Made by a program: the position numbers and the translations under genes. Source: Cynocephalus volans (Eukaryota > Chordata > Mammalia > Dermoptera > Cynocephalidae). From it: a stretch of 64,000 bases of DNA. The DNA lies in contig NC_084462.1 of NCBI RefSeq assembly GCF_027409185.1, positions 154,057,490 through 154,121,489 of the forward strand. Direction: 5' to 3'. Positions 1 through 12,934 of the stretch are shown here, piece by piece (positions within the stretch are counted from its first letter, which is position 1; each line of letters opens with the position of its first letter). The notes under the pieces were generated by a model. It had not been told where the DNA came from and did no database searches. It was given only the letters and a program-made list of their open reading frames with translations.

Positions 1-3000
1 CCAGGCTCAGAATCAAGGCCTAGGTGCTGGAGGACTCAATGTGGGCTATTTGAACCCCATTATTAGGAGCTCTGAGCCTAATCCCCTCACCCCTCCCTGC
101 TTCCACACCTAGCCCCTAAATCTTAACCTCCTCAAGGCTTCTCTCTCCCCCCTTGCCACCGCCCACCCCCACACTACTACTATTCACAAACATGCAACCT
201 AGAAAGTCTCCACGGTCTGCTCCTCCTTCCCACCCCCACCCCAACACCTCCTAACCGCTGCTTAAAAACTCTGATGCAAATCACAGGCTTCAAAAACCTT
301 CTCCCAGTGACAGTTTTACGAGGCTAGCTCCATTCATCCATATGGTTTGACAGACTGTGAGACACCAGTAACCGGACCAATAAGAAAAACAAATTACAAA
401 AATCCTGCAACACCTCCTCTCTCTCCAGTCACTCACACAAAACTTTGGAACTTGGAGTGGATCATAATATCATCTCTCTTGCACTTAAACAATAATCTTT
501 TCAGACTTCCAGGCCACACAGTGGTTTTATCCACTCATCCATCCTCCCTCTACCCCCCACCCCCAGGCCACTCTTTATCTTTCTTTTTAAATACCTTTAC
601 ATTTAAAGACTATTTAAGACTAGGGTCATGCTTACATAAGACCTCATGGCTGCGTAAAAAATATTTCAGTGGCTGTGGGATTTTTTTTGGCCAGAGGTTT
701 GCCACATTTGGCTAAACTTCTGTCTTCTAGTCACTTTGAAAACACTCAAAAACCACAAAACTTACTTTGCAGAGGTTGGGATAATAAACAGGCCTGTATT
801 CTGGTGTCTTTCTATGACCCAGCCTTCCCACCCCCAACAAGCAGCATGGCTGTATTTTGAAAACTGAAACACTGGCCTCAGTTTCCATTCTTTTCCTGGG
901 GCCTGCTCAAAACAAAACATGCTGACCATGATATTTTGGTTTTCTGCACTGATCTGAGCAGACTGCTCTGAAACAGCTTTAGACATTATAGTCTTTCTCA
1001 GATGTATCCAAATCCAGCTACCTGCATGATTCCAAAAACACAAAGGATGAGAAGTCTCCAACTAAGTAGTCTCTGAATTCCAGCCCACCTTATGGGTCTG
1101 AGCAGTTCCCATTTCACTGGCAATCTCGGATGTCTCCGGGAGGTCTGCAGGCCAGGCTATTTTCAGAGGTTTACCCTGTGACAATGCCTCCACTTGGGGT
1201 CTGGCAAAAATTAACATCCTTTATGGGTATCTCATCAAAACCAGACATTCATCTCACTGAAAAATAATGTGTGCTAATGAAGATTGGAGAACTTAGGGCT
1301 TTTTTACAGTGGCAACCAGAAGCAGATGGAGAAGGTAGTTGTTACGCATATGTTGGCTTAAAATGTCCGAGGGTCCTTTTTCATAAGGGGCTAAAATAAT
1401 GTCCATAAAAGGCTGCAAGTTCACAAAGTCCCAACCCCAATACTCTCCACTTAGTACCTATCCACATCCCCCCTCCCCAACGGAAAGAGTTGAAGAGCTG
1501 AGAGGAGATTAGAACCAGGAATGCGCCCCCCCTGCCCCTTCCTCTCTGATATCTGAGTGCCACAGCAACAGTGAAGTCTGGCTTCTAACTTTCACATGCA
1601 CAAAACCACTTTAGATTGGAATACACTGTATCCAGATCACAGAATGTGTAAAGAGATGAAGATCTGAGATCCATCTATATACATGACCTGCTGTTTGACC
1701 TTATTGTGCCGTTAATAATAAAACAGGGATATAAACACATACCTCCAAGCAAGGGTAACTTCCTACAAAAGAAAGTTTCAGTATAAGTGTGTATATGTAT
1801 CTTCACAGTTATAAGCATGACAAAATAAATTGCTAATCTCATTCTTTATTAATAAATATCAACTTGAGGTAAAGCCTGTTGGTTTATATGAAATAATTAA
1901 ATAATAACAACAGTTATTCTTTTCTAAGTAGGCAGTTATAATAATAGATACATATCTGCATAATCAAGTCTGGCAGAAGGTGGCAGGCATTCCCAATTAA
2001 GTGCATACAAAACCAGGGTTTTGATAACTTAATAAAAGAGTAAATTGTTTAAAGCGCAGATTGCAGATATGGGGGAAGGTGGCTTACCTGAACTACAATA
2101 TTAAGATTAGAATTTATATTAAAAGCTTGTTTCCCAAGTATGCAGAAATCAACCAGAATACAATATGTAATATGACTAGATTACAGGCAGACCTTTATCA
2201 AATCCATATTTGTTACCTACGTGTATTTACTTCACTGCATGGCCTTTATCTTGCTTGAATATATAAGAAATGAGGATTACTCTCACGCATCTTCGCTCAG
2301 ACAATGTAGCTGCTAAATTAAATAATGTGTAATACACATTTACACTTCATACATGTCCATCAGTGCTTTTAAATTCTATTTGTCCAGATGTGACTGCTTG
2401 GTTGTGGGGCCACCTGCTGCGTCCCCTTTGTGATCTGATCAGTCCAGGCGGCTCCAGTTTCTGCCTCTAACACCCTGTTGGGCAGTAATAAGATGTTAAA
2501 GGCAACAACAGAGAGAGAAGCCAGGCTGTCAGCTTCAGAGAGGAAGGGGGTGAACAAGGGGGTACAAGGAGGAAGAAGAAAGGGAGTTGAGGGGAGATCA
2601 AAGACAGGCAGGAAGAAAGCCAAACTGCTAAGAGAGGAGATGTGGCTTCACGAGGTTGGGGCCTAAGGAAGACCCCAAAGCAATGAGATTCAAATTGTGC
2701 CAGCCAGTTACCCCAGCTAATTGAATTATTGAATACCCCATGTGGAAAAAGCTGGTATAGTGAAAAAGGGTCCATACTCAGAGTTGGCAGAGCCTTCATA
2801 GGTGTTGCGTGAAACCTGAGCTCTTTCTCACCAGCGCGTTAACTACTACCACTTTATCCCCCAATCCTAGTGGAAACCTTTGTGAAACCAGTTTCTGTAG
2901 GGGGCGTCCTGGTGTTGGCTTTTTTTTTTTTTTTAAAGGATGGGGAGAGAGACTCACAACGCACACAGAGAAAATGCTAATGTCGTTCAGCTCCGTTTCA

Positions 3001-5599
3001 TTGTCAGGAGGGACACATGAGGATAAAAACATAGCTCTCTAAACCATTCTCCCCGCACCCCCTCCTCCCTGCAACACCATCCATCCCTTCGGCTTGATGA
3101 GTCTCTGTGCTTTGTTCTAATTTATCCCATGCATAATTTATTCACGTGTGTATTGCTTCTTGATCAGCAACTTTTAAAAACAAATGAAATATGTTTTATT
3201 AAACAAGTTATTTTTTAAAAAATAAAGGCAGATGGTTTCCGTATTCCAATAACAACGCCTGTGCTCCTGCATTAGGAGTTTAAAAACCGTCCAGGGCGCA
3301 AGAGAATCGGTTTGGTCGAGAGTATTGTTTACACCCTTCAACCCCAGGGAAAGGGTTTGAGATGCAAAAAGGAACGGCTAATTATAAGTGACCACTCAAC
3401 TCCTACGTAGCAAAAGCAGGTAGGAGTGTTGTGTGTATGCCGTGTGTGCGTGTGTGTGGCGACACAGAATTACAAATAAATCACATTGCAACTGTTTCTA
3501 ATTATACTATGTACAAGTATAATTCAAAACTAATTCCACTAACCAGCCGGGATTCGGCCACCCTCTTCCCGCTTCTCCGTCCCTGCCCCCACTCCTAGCC
3601 CAACCCTAGATAGACGCCCTCCCCAAGCACACATCCCTTCTGTGGTCCAAAAAAACTGGAGCGAGCAGGGGAACCCTGGAGCTGAGAGATACTGCGCCCG
3701 CCCTCGCGCTCCCGGGTAACAGGGCTACGGCTTTCCCAGCAGGAAACAAACCCGGCGCACATGTGAAATAGATTTCTCTAACTTGAGTTTACCAGGTGGC
3801 ATCAGCCCTGCTACGTGATTTCGGCTGGAAATGGGGAAACTGCAAATCAGCTGTGGGTTCAGTAGAAACTCACAGCATCAGCGATGTGGCGGCGCCAGTA
3901 ACCCGGAGCAAGGATGCGGCGAAGTTACGCCCATTTATTCTGCCATAAAACATTTTCTTTCTCAGGTGAAACGCCGTGGCATTCAGGTGAAGTATATGTC
4001 CGAGCTTCCGAGCGAGAACTGAACCCGGGAGCTCTTCTTCGATCAGCCTCAGCTCCCAATGTCTTCTTGAGGGGTAGCTTTAATATTACATGTGTATTTA
4101 AAACTCCGAGACCTGGGACATTCCTGCCCCTGTTTCTTTTTACTGGCGAGCGATCAGCTGGTGCAAACACGTCCGGTTCTCCCTGCGCGTTCCTTTGCGT
4201 TAGGAGCCCCCCTACCGCCCCCCGCTGCGCGCCCGGTGTTCAACTCCAGGAGGAGCCTGGGCTGAGGGTGCGGGTGCGCGGAGTTGACAGAACCAGGGTC
4301 GACATCTGCCGCGCACCGGGGAGAATCCGGCACGAAACGTTTCCCACCCGCACCTCCCCCTCCCCTAGTCGGCGGCTTCCAGCCGGGAGGGGAAGTCCTG
4401 GTCGAAAGAGCGCGGACCCCGAGCCCACGTCGCGCCGCGATAAGGAGGAAGCCACCCTCTCCCAACATCACTGCCAACGTACCCCTTTTAAAACGACACT
4501 AGTTTTCTGGGGCCACCCCAGGCTCTGCGATCGCGAGCGGACTTGGCGGCTTAACAGTTCCACCGACTGGAAGGAAGGAAGGAAGGAAGCCAGGATGAAA
4601 AAGAGGAGGAAGGCAGGCAGGCAGGCAGGAATTGGTTATCGGACCCGGGGACTGGCCCCCGCGAGTCCTGGCCCAGCCGCCCCGCTCTGTCCCGGATCTG
4701 GGCATCCGCTCAAAGTCTCCCCGAGGCGGCCAGAGGCACCTGCCCCTCGCCCGGGCCGGGAGCCCCACACCGCCTCTCCGCCCGCCTCGGCTTTCCACGC
4801 AGAGGAGGCGACAACACCATTCATAAGACCTGCAGCTTTCCTGCCTCCCAGTCAACCCCAAGTTGGTCCGGGTCGTTAATGTGCTATAGCCAGTTCGCCC
4901 ACAAACACACGCAGACACAGCGGCGACCGCCCGCAGCGCCTTCATGATCCGGGGGCTGCCGGGGTAGGAGAGCCCCGGGCAACCACCCGGGCCCTCGGGC
5001 TCCCGAGACTCGCGGCTGCCCCCGCGGTCCTCCCAACTCCGGAAGGTTTGCACAAACTCCCCGCGAGCGATCGGAAGGCGGAGAGCGCCCTGCAAACTCC
5101 GGGGCCGCCGCGGTCTGTCCGCTTGCCCCGGCGGACCTAGCCGCGGGGCGGGGGCCGCGGGCTCCAGAGGCGCGGGGCTCAGCCAAGTGCACCGAGGCGG
5201 CCCCTGCCCAGCGTTCGCCCCCCGCTTGGCCGCCCCCCGCGCCGCGCTCGCAGCCCGGGGACTCGGGGGACCGTGCGGTCGCCGAGCTGCCCTCGACCCT
5301 AGCTGTAGAGCGCTCGAGCGCCCGGCTTCCCTGTCGGCAACCCCTTTCTCTCTAGGTCCGCCAATTAAGCAGAGCACAAATGTAACAATTTTCTTCTTGT
5401 TAATTGCATCTCCTGACATTTCTGCGCTCTGGGAAAAAAAAGAAGATGAAGAAGTAAGAGCTGGAAGAAAAGAGAGAAGCCCCGCCGCGGCTGGAGGCGC
5501 CTGCAAGCGCAGCGCATTGGCAGCGCTCCGCACGCAGAAGGCGCCTTTTTTTTCATATTGAAACCACGCGGAATATGTACATTTTTTAGTCTTACTTAC
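1..5599 (-). other. DPF3: DPF3 intron 1 (partial)
   Basis: This stretch lies downstream of the DPF3 first coding exon on the minus strand and reads as the start of intron 1; no other DPF3 exon is recognisable before the left edge. The part from 1 to about 4,150 is AT-rich to neutral single-copy-looking sequence with no repeat family I recognise. Two copies of a homeodomain-type CTAATTATA motif (3,378 and 3,498) and a forkhead-like ATTGTTTAC (3,324) sit in a 400-base block. From 4,150 it enters the CpG island. The unusual lack of recognisable transposons over 8 kb here contrasts with the dense repeats after 18 kb. Confidence 0.8.
4569..4628. repeat. GGAA and GGCA short tandem repeats
   Basis: About five GGAA units at 4,569-4,589 are followed, 20 bases on, by about four GGCA units ending at 4,628. 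They lie inside the DPF3 CpG island, in intron 1. GGAA runs can bind ETS-family factors, but no function is shown here. Confidence 0.85.
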
Positions 5600-5631
5600 G
5601 CTTTCAGGGGGTTGTGAATGACAGTCGCCAT
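5600..5631 (-). CDS. DPF3: DPF3 first coding exon
   Basis: On the minus strand the ATG at 5,631-5,629 opens MATVIHNPLK, the N-terminus of DPF3 (BAF45C). The exon then has two bases of the next codon (GC, for the following Ala) and a consensus donor GTAAGTAAG at 5,599-5,591. DPF3 is a subunit of the BAF/SWI-SNF chromatin-remodelling complex in the nucleus. The family has an N-terminal requiem-type domain, a C2H2 zinc finger and, in the long isoform, a tandem PHD finger that binds acetylated and methylated histone H3. Only these ten residues are in the window; the rest lies beyond the left edge. The start codon is that of the known protein and lies in CAAAATGGCGAC, close to the TISU/YY1 type of start context. 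The nearest gene to the right, DCAF4, is divergent, matching human 14q24.2. Confidence 0.93.
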
Positions 5632-5770
5632 TTTGCTACAATGTAACAGAATATTGTCTGTCTCAGAGTTCTAAAGGTTCGCTCAGGGGAAGCGGCTGGC
5701 CAATCAGAGCACGGGATACCGGCCCGCCGGCCAATCGGCGCGGCTGGTCGCCAAGTGGGCGGGGCCTGCG
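5632..5770 (-). promoter_or_regulatory. DPF3: Probable DPF3 core promoter with NF-Y pair and GC box
   Basis: Two CCAAT boxes, GGCCAATCAG (CCAAT at 5,700) and GGCCAATCGG (CCAAT at 5,731), are exactly 31 bases apart, a common NF-Y pair spacing. A GC box GGGCGGGGC lies further upstream at about 5,757. There is no TATA box. NF-Y boxes usually lie 60-100 bases upstream of the start site. That would put DPF3 transcription start at about 5,630-5,660 and leave a very short 5' UTR. The motifs are seen; the start site is inferred. Confidence 0.6.
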
Positions 5771-5870
5771 CGGTGGTAGTTATTAGGGGAGCTGTCAAAG
5801 CCCAGAGGTCACTCCCTTTTGTAGAGCCCGAGAGCGAGCAGGTCTTAAAGGGGCAGTACCTCGCTAGCAG

Positions 5871-8050
5871 CTCCTTTTCGGATTAGGGAAAGTGGAGACG
5901 CACGGGAGAGTATTATAGTTTGATCTGAGTTCCTACTTTTCTAAATAACTGCAGAGAGTTTGCGTTCCTGGACAGAAATATTTAAATATCGCCAACAAAC
6001 CGTTGAATCCCATTCATTAGCTCTTGGCTTTGCGTATCAACGTTTTTAATCCCCCAAAGGGTAAATCCCCGTGTTCCCGTGCAAAAGTTGGAAGGCTGCC
6101 GTTTTGTCTAACAAATGACTACACGTGTCCTGCCGTTAGCTAATGCTCTGGGTCCTGCGGCTTTTTAATATTCTTATTCCCGGAGTGTTTCCTTTATCTC
6201 GGCCACCTTCCTCCCTCGGATTCTTGGAACTGCAGCCGCTGTTCCTGGTGACTCCAGGACAGCAACTACCCTCCCCCTGGAATGTCTGTCTCAATGTCAG
6301 TCTCACTCCCTCCTGCAGCCAGGGCTGTCGTTACGTAACGCCCGGTGGTCACTGAGCGGTTCCCCACTACCATTCCTTCTGTTGTCCCCCCAAGACAGAA
6401 ACTCCCGAAATTATCAGACTCCGGCTGACTGGAGCGCTGAGACCTGGCGCTCTGACCTGTAGGCACAGGGGCGGGAGAGATTTAAGGCAATTTGGGGGAA
6501 CGCTTTCTGCTACTAGGAAAGCGAGTAACTAGGCAGACGTTGTAGAACCTAGACTGGGTGTTGCCAGAGTCCTTTTCAGGGAGTGGCACACGCGATTCTG
6601 GCGTCACCTTTCACGACTTAGATGGAAGGTGAAAAGAATTTGCTAGTGAATAATCCGACGTGACCCGAGGCATCCAGAGAGTCTGTGTCTACGTCAAGTC
6701 AGTGTGAACTCTTCACTGGCGAACCCCTGACAAAACTGGGAGACTTCTGAGAAGTCGGGCTTCCACTGGGCACTGGGAAGCTCGGGAGGGATGGAAATCG
6801 CACTAAATCACGAACAAGGCAGGGGCCTCGATAGCATACAGAAGTCCGGCTACCATCTCAAAGCTGTTTAATCAGGTCGAATAACTAAGATAGTGGGGGA
6901 GGGGTGGAAGGGGGAGAGGAGATGCCACATTGCCAGTTCAGAGATGTGCCTTCTCTCTTCCTTTCCCTCCTCCCAAGGCAATGAATAAAATAAAAAATAA
7001 AACGTTCCAGAACTTTCAGAGTTTAACTCCATGCACTATTAGAGTTACAGATAAACAGAATGGGCTGAATCAGTACGTCTGTAATAGACCTGAAATTTTT
7101 AACCCCTTCTCTCTGCCTGGTTAATATCAGAATCTAGTTCTATAGATTCCATCGTAAATTCTTTGCATAGCATCTTTGCAGCGATTACAGTTTAAACGGG
7201 CTGTCTCCTTTTCTAAAATTAAGGCTTGAAAAATTCCTTCCTTATTAATTTGTCAAGGGATGGGTTCAAAAGTTTGTACATTGCCTGAAATGGGCCTTAA
7301 CATCATTACAAAGCAAGCACTGTATTCTGACACAAGAAGTATGAATTTGAAGTATCAGGCAGAACTCCCACCAACCTCCTTGAGATATCAAAAGCACAGT
7401 AATTCAGATTAGAAGACAACATATTTTAATATATGCAGCCTGATAAAGGAAGTAGAAAATGTAGAACCTGCTCTGAACAAGGTTTACAATTTAATGGGAG
7501 AAGAGAGAAAAAAGAAATTTATATTATCTATTAAAGAAAAAATAGATACTCTTAGCATGTCCATATCGTTTGTTGTTTTAAAAGGCCCAAATGCAGAAAC
7601 CAGCATAATCCCTAACTACCTGGCACACGTGAAAATGGAAGATCAGATCTGTCTTCACTTTGAGAAATTTTAATCCAGAAGTTAAACACTGAAGTTATGT
7701 TCTATAATGATTGAATTGAAAAATAATGAAAGATATTAATTTTTTTAAAAGTAGGGTAGCCTTGCTTTTTGAAATCCAATAGAATGTCATTTTAACTTTG
7801 TTAATATAGTTATGACTTTTAAGTAAACAGAATTATTGTAAATTCACCTTTCTTCAATTCTGAGACATATGAGTGAGTTGTTGTTATTTTAACTTTAGTT
7901 TTTATATCATAGGTAAAAAATACACAAATTTTTTGCAGAATTCTCAAAAGCATGGGAGCTTAGAGTAGATGTGTTTGAAGGAGACAGGTGCCTTGAACAC
8001 AGTTTTGGAGACTGTTAAATTTTAACAGTGCTGTATATGGTTAGTAGTCT
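5871..8050. other. Intergenic sequence, no gene seen
   Basis: Upstream flank of DPF3. No exon homology, no RNA gene and no recognised transposon. GC content falls away from the island after about 6,800. Short open frames here are at random-expectation length. Confidence 0.6.
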
Positions 8051-8054
8051 AGTA

Positions 8055-8250
8055 GCCTGAGTCTACTACTTACCAGCTGGGTTATCGTGGGCAAGTTTAC
8101 TTCGCAACTTGAATGTCTCAGCTTCCTCACCTGAAAAATGGCAATAATAATAGAACCTACTTCATCAACTTTTTGCCAGAATTGAATGAGCATAATGTGA
8201 AGTCTCACACATAGCATGCTCTCAGTATACGTTGATTATTATTTTTTTAT
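8055..8250 (-). repeat. MIR SINE fragment
   Basis: The sequence reads as the reverse complement of MIR: a splicing-like core around TTACCAGCTGGGTTATCGTGGGC, then cctcacctgaaaaatggcaataataatag and the terminal catgctctcagtatacgttg portion. It is an old mammal-wide tRNA-derived SINE, well diverged. Confidence 0.75.
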
Positions 8251-8825
8251 AGAGTTAATTCTTTCCTGGTGGCATAAGGAATGTAGGGAATCTGAATAAG
8301 AGGACACAATAAAGAGTAAAACTGTCCATCAAGTTTAGTTTTTTAAGCTCAATCCCAGAAAAATGAGCAAATCAACACTTTGAGAAGAAAATAAGTAGAA
8401 ATGTATTGAGGGATCATATAACTACATAAACCTAAAAAACTCCCTGCCGCAGCTCAAGTATGTGTTGAATGCCACCCATCCAAAGGAACATTTGGCGTGG
8501 AACCAAGGATCACAAGAGGCACCTACCTCTGTTTACTCCTAAAAAAGTTCGAAGGCTGTTTCAGCAGACAATGAGACGAACCTCTGAGGAGATGCCCATC
8601 CAGAAGCAGAGAAGAATAGTGTTTCTGTAACAAGTGCTGACTTTTTAAAGGCACATCTAAATATGAGAGAGAAGTAAGGGAAAGAGACACAGGGCTCCCA
8701 AGCAGCCAAAGAGTTCATCTGAAAGAGGAAGTGTGCCACAAAACCATCCAACACAAATGTAGTTCCTAGAGGGCTCTGGGAACTGAAGGAGTTTTAAGTC
8801 CTGGGCTTATTAAAAACAAGAATAG

Positions 8826-8910
8826 GGCTGGCCATTTGGTTAGAGTGTGTTGTTGATAACCCCAAGATCCAGAGTTCGATTCCTGGACCAGCCAGCCTCT
8901 AAAGAAAAAG
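8826..8910 (+). mobile_element. tRNA-Ile-derived SINE, monomer
   Basis: Monomer with GGCTGGCCATTTGGTTAGAG (A-box region) and gttcgattcctggaccagcc (B-box region), followed by a short AAAGAAAAAG tail. It matches the tRNA-Ile head of the SINEs elsewhere in this window but is more diverged, with a deletion inside the A box. No clear target-site duplication is seen. Confidence 0.8.
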
Positions 8911-9224
8911 GACAAGGTCACCCTCAACCCCTTCATTCATCCACAGAACAACCAGTCATGCACTCTGCAGCTAGGTGGCCGTGGCTGGCTCCCTGAGTTC
9001 CAGAACTGGCTCTGGTGTATTCCAGACACTGAGTTGAAGAGGAATTATTTTGAAGAAAAGAGGGGTTAAAACTGCATTCTGGTTTTCTCTTTTCTTGGGG
9101 GATGTGGGCAGAGGGGTTCTTACTCCCTTCACAGCATCTCAAAGCACAAACTCCTCCCCTCACCCCCCAAAAAATCAAGTTCTGGGATGGGTGATGCTCC
9201 TAGGGCAGGCTTATATTTCAGGGT

Positions 9225-10345
9225 AGAGTCAAATAATCACTGCTTCCACTAACAGTTCATTCATTCACTCATCCACTGGGGGCTTTCTCTGAGGGAAGCA
9301 TTGTGCTAGGCACAGGTGGCAAAATAAAAATAAACCAGACATGGAAACAACCCTCAGAAAGCAATTTCCATCCATCTGGAGAGTGAATAAAGACAGTAGG
9401 CCCAACCCTGTGAGCAAGCAGAGCAATTACTTGATGTGACTTAAAAGAGAAAAGCAGCCTGCCCAGCCGGTCTTCTGTTCCTGGCCTGGTGCCAATAACC
9501 CAATGGATGCCTCCTTGGGTGTCTGTTGAGTGCATGCACTCCTTTGGGTTTTCATGGTTTAAAGATATCAGGATTTTCGTAAATTAGAATAAAACAAAGG
9601 AGAAGAACCTCAGTGGAGAGAGCAGGAAGTTCTAACATTGGGGGAGGGAAAGGCTTCAAGGAGATCACATCTAATTGGGCCTTGCGTGGGGAGATCTTAG
9701 AAGTGAGCCAAGGGGTGAGAGGCCTTTCAGACCAAAAATATAACCTAGCAACAATTAATTCATAGAGCAAATATTCTCAGGTTTCCTACCGCTGGGCTTT
9801 GGGGTACAGAGACACCTAAGACAATCCCCACCTTTAAAGGGATCCTATGTGAAAGGTAGGGGAGGGGAGTAGGCAGTTACAGTGTGGAGGAGCCAGGAGG
9901 TGGAGGAGCAGGGAGCACTGTGAGGGTGGATGAGGAGCACCAACCAGACCAGAAGGTCAAGGTTGCCTTCTTAGAAGAGGTGATGCCTGAGCAGAGTCCA
10001 GAATGACCCAAAGGAATAAAGGATGGCTCTGCAGATTTGGCTGCACCTTCGGGGAAGTGGGAGAGGGCATTGTAATTTCAGGGGATTCCTGCAGTAGGAA
10101 GGTAGTTACAGGGGGGACAAGTGAGACAGAAAAACCTGGAGAGGCATGGAGGGGTGCCAATACTAAGAAATGTACTATTTTTCCTGGGAGGCAATCGGGC
10201 AACACTGAAAGAGTTGAAGCAGGGGTAAAAAGGAAGAGATTTGCCTTTTTAGAAAGCTTATTTCAGCAGCAGAGTAATCATGGATTGGAGGAGGCTGAGC
10301 TGGAGGCCTGGGAACCTTCTAGGAGCTGCGGCAGGCAGCCAAGGC
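9225..10345 (+). repeat. L2 LINE fragments
   Basis: From about 9,780 the text follows the L2 3' region: a plasma of phrases such as cctaagacaatccccacc, agaagaggtgatgcctgagcagagtc and gggagagggcattg. The earlier part, 9,225-9,520 (cattcattcactcatccactgggggc), looks like a second piece of the same family. Ancient and non-coding; the 131-codon open frame at 10,003 lies inside it. Confidence 0.6.
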
Positions 10346-12930
10346 TGTGGCATGAGGGGGAAGATAAAAGGAGCAGAATCTGGTTTCTAAGGAAGTAGAA
10401 CCTGCAGGACTTGGTGACCAGCACGCTATGGGCTTGAGGGACAGGGGAGGGACCCAGGATGATGACCCTGGGAATGGACATCAGTCAGCTCCACTTAACT
10501 GGAGAAGCATGAAGTCAAGGCCAAGACCTGAAGGCTGGAGACTAGGGAAGCACCGGGATTTTCTGTTGTGGGGGAGGGACTTGGCTCCCTAGAAGACTTT
10601 AATCCCTCATCCCCCAACCCTTCCCTACTATTGGTATAAATCTCTTCTTCTGGGGGTATGGTGACCTAGGCTGGGTTCTCTTTTTCCTTTCTCCATGGAC
10701 TCCCCTTCAATCCCACCTTCAATTAAGGCCCTCTTCCAATCCCCTCCTGCTAATCCCCACCCTTTCCCTCAGGACATGCTTTAAATTGGCTTAAAGGAGT
10801 TTTCCTCCTGGGTAGTTGCATTTTAAGAGGGGATTCTAGGACACCCCAAAACCTTCACAAGGAATGGGTCAAGACTTCATGAGATACACAGTACATACAC
10901 ACACACACACACACACACACTCACACACACACAAGCTGTGTCTTGATTAGAAACTCAGGCACCAGGAAAGAGAGGATGGGATATTTTTACACAGGAGCTT
11001 TCTCCACTCAAATCACACAAAGTAATCACAGTCTACTTTGGGGACCAGCCCCAGCCCCTTTTCTGTCTCACTAATGCCGGACTATCAACAAGTGGGCCTT
11101 AGTTCTTCTTCCTGATAGGGCCACTGGGAGATCTGGGGTGTTTATTTTTTTAAGATAGCAAACTCCTCTCTCTTATACCCTCCTCTACGTGCCAAGTCTG
11201 CATTTGCCAAGCCCTCCCTTGGCCCATCCACACAGGCACCATATCTGAAATCCTGGTAGCTCTTGCGCCCTAAGTCAAAGCAACTGACAAAGCCCCCTGC
11301 AACAAGGGACAGAATGGAGCAGGGAAAAAAAAAAACTCCACCATTACCACCATGGAGAATGACCAAAATGTTCATGAACCAAATTTCTGTAAGACTGTAT
11401 ATACATGGAGAAATAAATGCATCCTCTTGACCACTTTCTGGGTAAAGAAGCTTCTTTCCATCTGCAAAGGTGGCTGCCCTGCGGGCCCCCAAAAAGGGCT
11501 TTCTGCAGGGTGTTGCTTTAAGTGTGGTGACACTCCCAGGCACCTGTTTCCCTCACTCACACAATTTACATGACCTCAGGCTTTTACTCTGTCATTAGGC
11601 AGGAATCATCCAGGAGAACTCTACAAGCCAAGTACAGGAGGGCATATTAAGTCCGGTTGTTCTGCAAATATTTACACCACCATATAAAAATAGGTGTCCA
11701 CAGCAGGAGAGATGGACAGAAGCCACAGGACCTAAAATGTCCCACACTCTGGCAAAGACAAGGACAGAGGCCTGCTGAATTAAAGCAGGTGTTTTCTATT
11801 CTCTGATAGCTCGAGGCGATGAACTCTGGCCTGCATAGCTGCACAAGGACTTCAACTCCATGTTTATTCTACTCCAGAGGAAAAAGGAAGGAGGTGAAAA
11901 AATGTTCCTTAAGTCCACAGAAGGCCCAGTGCATTTTTAATGCATCTAAGCCAGCGTGAGGACAACTTCTCCATGTGTGGAATCCAACAGCATTGGGTTC
12001 TGGGATAGAAGGCACAGCCCAGAGGATCTAGAACCTCAAAGGAAACAATGAACAGAGGAATGGTTCAGAGCAAATCAGTGAGGTGGGAGAAGAGACAAAT
12101 TGGAAGGAGATCTATGATGATACTATCCCAAACCTGAACTTTTGTTGAAAAAAAATATGGACCTGGCTTCTGAGATAGACAATTGTAAGGACAATACTTT
12201 TTAATAAAAATATTTTATGGTTTTAAATAAAATAAATGTTGATAGTCTTGTAAATCTCATGTTTTCCCCTTCCTAGAAAAAAAAAAAATGGAAGCAATTG
12301 CTTTTGTTAAGGGGAAAAGCAAAAATCCAATGAAATGGAACTATTAAAGATCACGGCAGCAAAAAAAATCATTTTTGGCGCCTGAATTCCCAAAGTTATC
12401 AGATGTTCTCTGTTCTCACCAATCAAAGGATGACACGACTTATCTTATCCCTGTACAGCAGACAAAAATTGGTACAGCGACTATATTGTAATAGTTGGAA
12501 CTCAATGACAATTCTGGAAACCAGAGCTACTTTCTAAAAGCCATCCTGTTTCTAGAAAGGCTTTTTATAAAGCTGGTATTAAATATTTTAATCTTACCCA
12601 TTTAGCAGCCTGAATTTAAACCTCTTTGAATTAAACGGAACTCAAGTTAGTCACTTGCTACTTTGGGCTTTCATAGACTTTTATCCATAGCTCTATTAAA
12701 ATACTCGTATTTTGGTGCATCTCATTTTCTGTTTCCCTATCCCACGAGATGTAGAAGGCAGGTATGTCGCCTTGAAACCTCCAGACCCTGGCCCAAGGCT
12801 TAGCAGACAGTTAATAATGGGTAGTTGAAAGGATAAATTAAAGTATAAATAAATAAATCTAGTGATATAAATCCCACACTATTTTTTAAAAACCTCTACT
12901 CCACATCTATGAGGATGGTTATATCAGAGT
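10346..12930. other. Intergenic sequence, no gene seen
   Basis: No exon homology and no recognised transposon, apart from a CA dinucleotide run. An A-rich stretch at about 12,270-12,290 and AT-rich sequence to 12,900 separate it from the next L1. Open frames up to 133 codons overlap on both strands and show no family resemblance. Confidence 0.5.
10897..10933. repeat. CA dinucleotide microsatellite
   Basis: About 18 CA units with one interruption (TCAC) near 10,921. Confidence 0.9.
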
Positions 12931-12934
12931 CAAA

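Larger units (their letters stand above)
4150..5870. other. DPF3: CpG island at the DPF3 5' end
   Basis: Very GC-rich and CpG-rich sequence with many CGG, GCG and CCG runs, densest at 4,930-5,330. It spans the first coding exon and the start of intron 1 of DPF3. CpG density makes long stop-free frames on both strands, which explains the 344- and 321-codon open frames here; none shows a recognisable protein. The island extends about 1.4 kb into the gene, as expected for a developmentally regulated promoter. Confidence 0.85.

Noticed and set aside
3914-5561. Long open frames (321 and 344 codons) on both strands over the DPF3 CpG island
   Set aside because: They overlap on both strands, have repetitive GC-biased composition, lack family motifs and lie over a known first exon read in another frame. 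CpG islands lack stop codons by composition.
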